Origin: Luteipulveratus flavus
GTDB taxonomy: Bacteria > Actinomycetota > Actinomycetes > Actinomycetales > Dermatophilaceae
Direction: 5' to 3'
Assembly: GCF_029439465.1 (NCBI RefSeq)
Contig: NZ_JAROAV010000028.1
Coordinates: forward strand, 434,001-498,000
DNA length: 64,000 bases
The notes under the pieces are model-generated. The model saw only the letters and a list, made by a program, of their open reading frames with translations. It made no database searches and was not told the DNA's origin. Made by a program: the position numbers and the translations under genes. Numbering within the stretch: position 1 is the stretch's first letter; each line of letters opens with the position of its first letter. Shown here one piece after another: positions 62,952-64,000 of this stretch.

Positions 62952-64000
62952 TTGTGGTCCTCCCGGCGGCACCGTCCGCTCTCCCTGGCACGGCAGTTCC
63001 TGCTGCTCCAGCTCGTCGTGCTCGGCCTCGTCCTCGCCGCGGTCGTCGCGATCACCGTGCAGCAGACCACCCAGGACTTCCGCAGCAGCCGCAGCAGCCG
63101 CCTGCTCGCCGTCGCGGAGAACCTCGCCGGTACGGGCGTCGTCCGCAGCGAGCTCGGCACCGACAGCACCCCGGACCGGCTGGCGCTCCAGCCCGAGATC
63201 GCGCGGGTGTCCAGCCTGTCCGGGGCCCGAGTGGTCCAGATCGTCGACCTGCGAGGGCGGGTCGTCGCCTCGTCCGATCCCCGCGACATGGATGCCGTCG
63301 CGACGCTGAGATCGCCTGTGAGCCAAGGACGTTCGTGGTCGGGTGACCTGACCGTCCAGCATCGGAAGATGGTCGGCGGGCAGGCGCCGGTCATCTGGGC
63401 ACAGGAGGGCGCCCCACCGCGAACGGTCGGCGCGGTGCTCGTGCTCGAGGAGTACCCGCCGTGGTGGGACCGCCTCACCGACGCCGTACCGGACCTGCTC
63501 CTCGTCCTCGGGATCGCCGCCGTGCTCGGGATGGCCGGCGCTCTCGTGCTGTCCCGCCTCATCCGTCGGCAGACCCGTGGCCTCGAGCCGGCCGAGATCG
63601 CCCATCTCGCCGACCACCAGGAGGCCCTGCTGACCGGCATCCACGAAGGCGTCGTCGGCGTGGGCCTGGACGGGACGGTGACGCTCGCTAACGCCTCCGC
63701 CCACCGGTTGCTGCACCTGCCCGGCGACCCGGTCGGTCGGCCGGTGCAGGAGGTGGTGCCGCACGCGGGCGTCGCCGACCTGCTGCTCGCGCAGGGCGAC
63801 AGCGAGAGCACGGTCATCGTGGTCGACGGCCGGGCCCTGGTCCTCAACCGCCGGCGCGCGTCGTACGAGGGACGCTCGGTCGGGACGGTCACGACCCTCA
63901 TGGATCGGAGCGACCTGATGTCGATGCAGAGCCAGATGTCGGCGCAGGCGAGCGTGACCGACGTGCTGCGGGCACAGACGCACGAGTTCGACAACCGGCT
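62952..64000 (+). CDS. CitA/DcuS-type sensor histidine kinase, 3'-truncated
   Basis: Starts at TTG 62952, nine bases after AAAGGAGG. First helix FLLLQLVVLGLVLAAVVAIT, extracytoplasmic sensor (SGARVVQIVDLRGRVVASSD), second helix DLLLVLGIAAVLGMAGALVL, PAS domain (GIHEGVVGVGLDGTVTLANA), and DHp box RAQTHEFDNRL with the phospho-His at the window end. Divergent from tctCBA, so it should sense its substrate and switch it on; the response regulator lies beyond the window. Confidence 0.92.
   Translation, partial: MWSSRRHRPLSLARQFLLLQLVVLGLVLAAVVAITVQQTTQDFRSSRSSRLLAVAENLAGTGVVRSELGTDSTPDRLALQPEIARVSSLSGARVVQIVDLRGRVVASSDPRDMDAVATLRSPVSQGRSWSGDLTVQHRKMVGGQAPVIWAQEGAPPRTVGAVLVLEEYPPWWDRLTDAVPDLLLVLGIAAVLGMAGALVLSRLIRRQTRGLEPAEIAHLADHQEALLTGIHEGVVGVGLDGTVTLANASAHRLLHLPGDPVGRPVQEVVPHAGVADLLLAQGDSESTVIVVDGRALVLNRRRASYEGRSVGTVTTLMDRSDLMSMQSQMSAQASVTDVLRAQTHEFDNR

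Overview
The window is a high-GC chromosomal segment from an actinobacterium. Codon use is strongly G/C-ending, and several actinobacterial hallmarks occur together: Tad pilus genes with a DUF4244 pilin, a 6C RNA, TopA with a lysine-rich tail beside tmk and holB, an MrfA/Hrq1-type helicase, and leaderless promoters. The order topA / tmk / holB / helicase / tad resembles the conserved mycobacterial block around topA. The genus cannot be fixed from the sequence alone.

Layout: 0-10 kb holds small metabolic units: a partial metallo-beta-lactamase fold protein, an SDR dehydrogenase, a GntR/MFS pair with a well-formed operator, an alpha/beta hydrolase, a Tat-exported metallophosphoesterase, a serine hydrolase and an alcohol dehydrogenase operon. 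10-15 kb is a nine-gene, almost fully overlapping gas vesicle operon on the minus strand (an unnamed charged protein, an SRPBCC protein, then gvpA-F-G-J-L-S-K), with no gvpO or gvpN in view. 16.3-23.3 kb is accessory: a frameshifted lipoprotein-like region, an ABC exporter, and on the opposite strand a compact RiPP cluster. Its 59-residue precursor carries the linaridin PxxxTP motif and a 22-residue C-terminal segment ending in Cys, the same core length as cypemycin. A perfect 16-bp hairpin follows, then four translationally coupled genes (membrane protein, alpha/beta hydrolase, small WRFFAPTPG protein, methyltransferase). A tRNA-Thr(CGU) borders this region.

23.7-45 kb is mostly conserved chromosome: a secreted TAP-like peptidase, holB, tmk, a MerR/TipA-type regulator, a Doc toxin-antitoxin pair, an amino-acid permease, a GNAT, a DUF-type lipoprotein, topA, a DODA-type dioxygenase with a clear operator and leaderless promoter, a methyltransferase, AIM24, a STAS protein and the helicase. 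A PheS-like gene at 44.8-46.0 kb has a one-base frameshift.

46-64 kb has the tad pilus operon (tadZ-A-B-C, DUF4244 pilin, two TadE-type proteins), preceded by a 6C RNA and a Fic-fold protein lacking its catalytic motif. Then come a CRP-site-controlled DUF485/ActP acetate symporter operon, two secreted glycosidases (GH18-like and GH64-like), a P-loop kinase, an OmpA lipoprotein, an AMIN-like secreted protein under a CRP-type dyad, a universal stress protein, and a tctCBA tricarboxylate transporter divergent from a CitA/DcuS-type sensor kinase that runs off the end. The most novel-looking system is the linaridin-like cluster at 19.4-23.3 kb.
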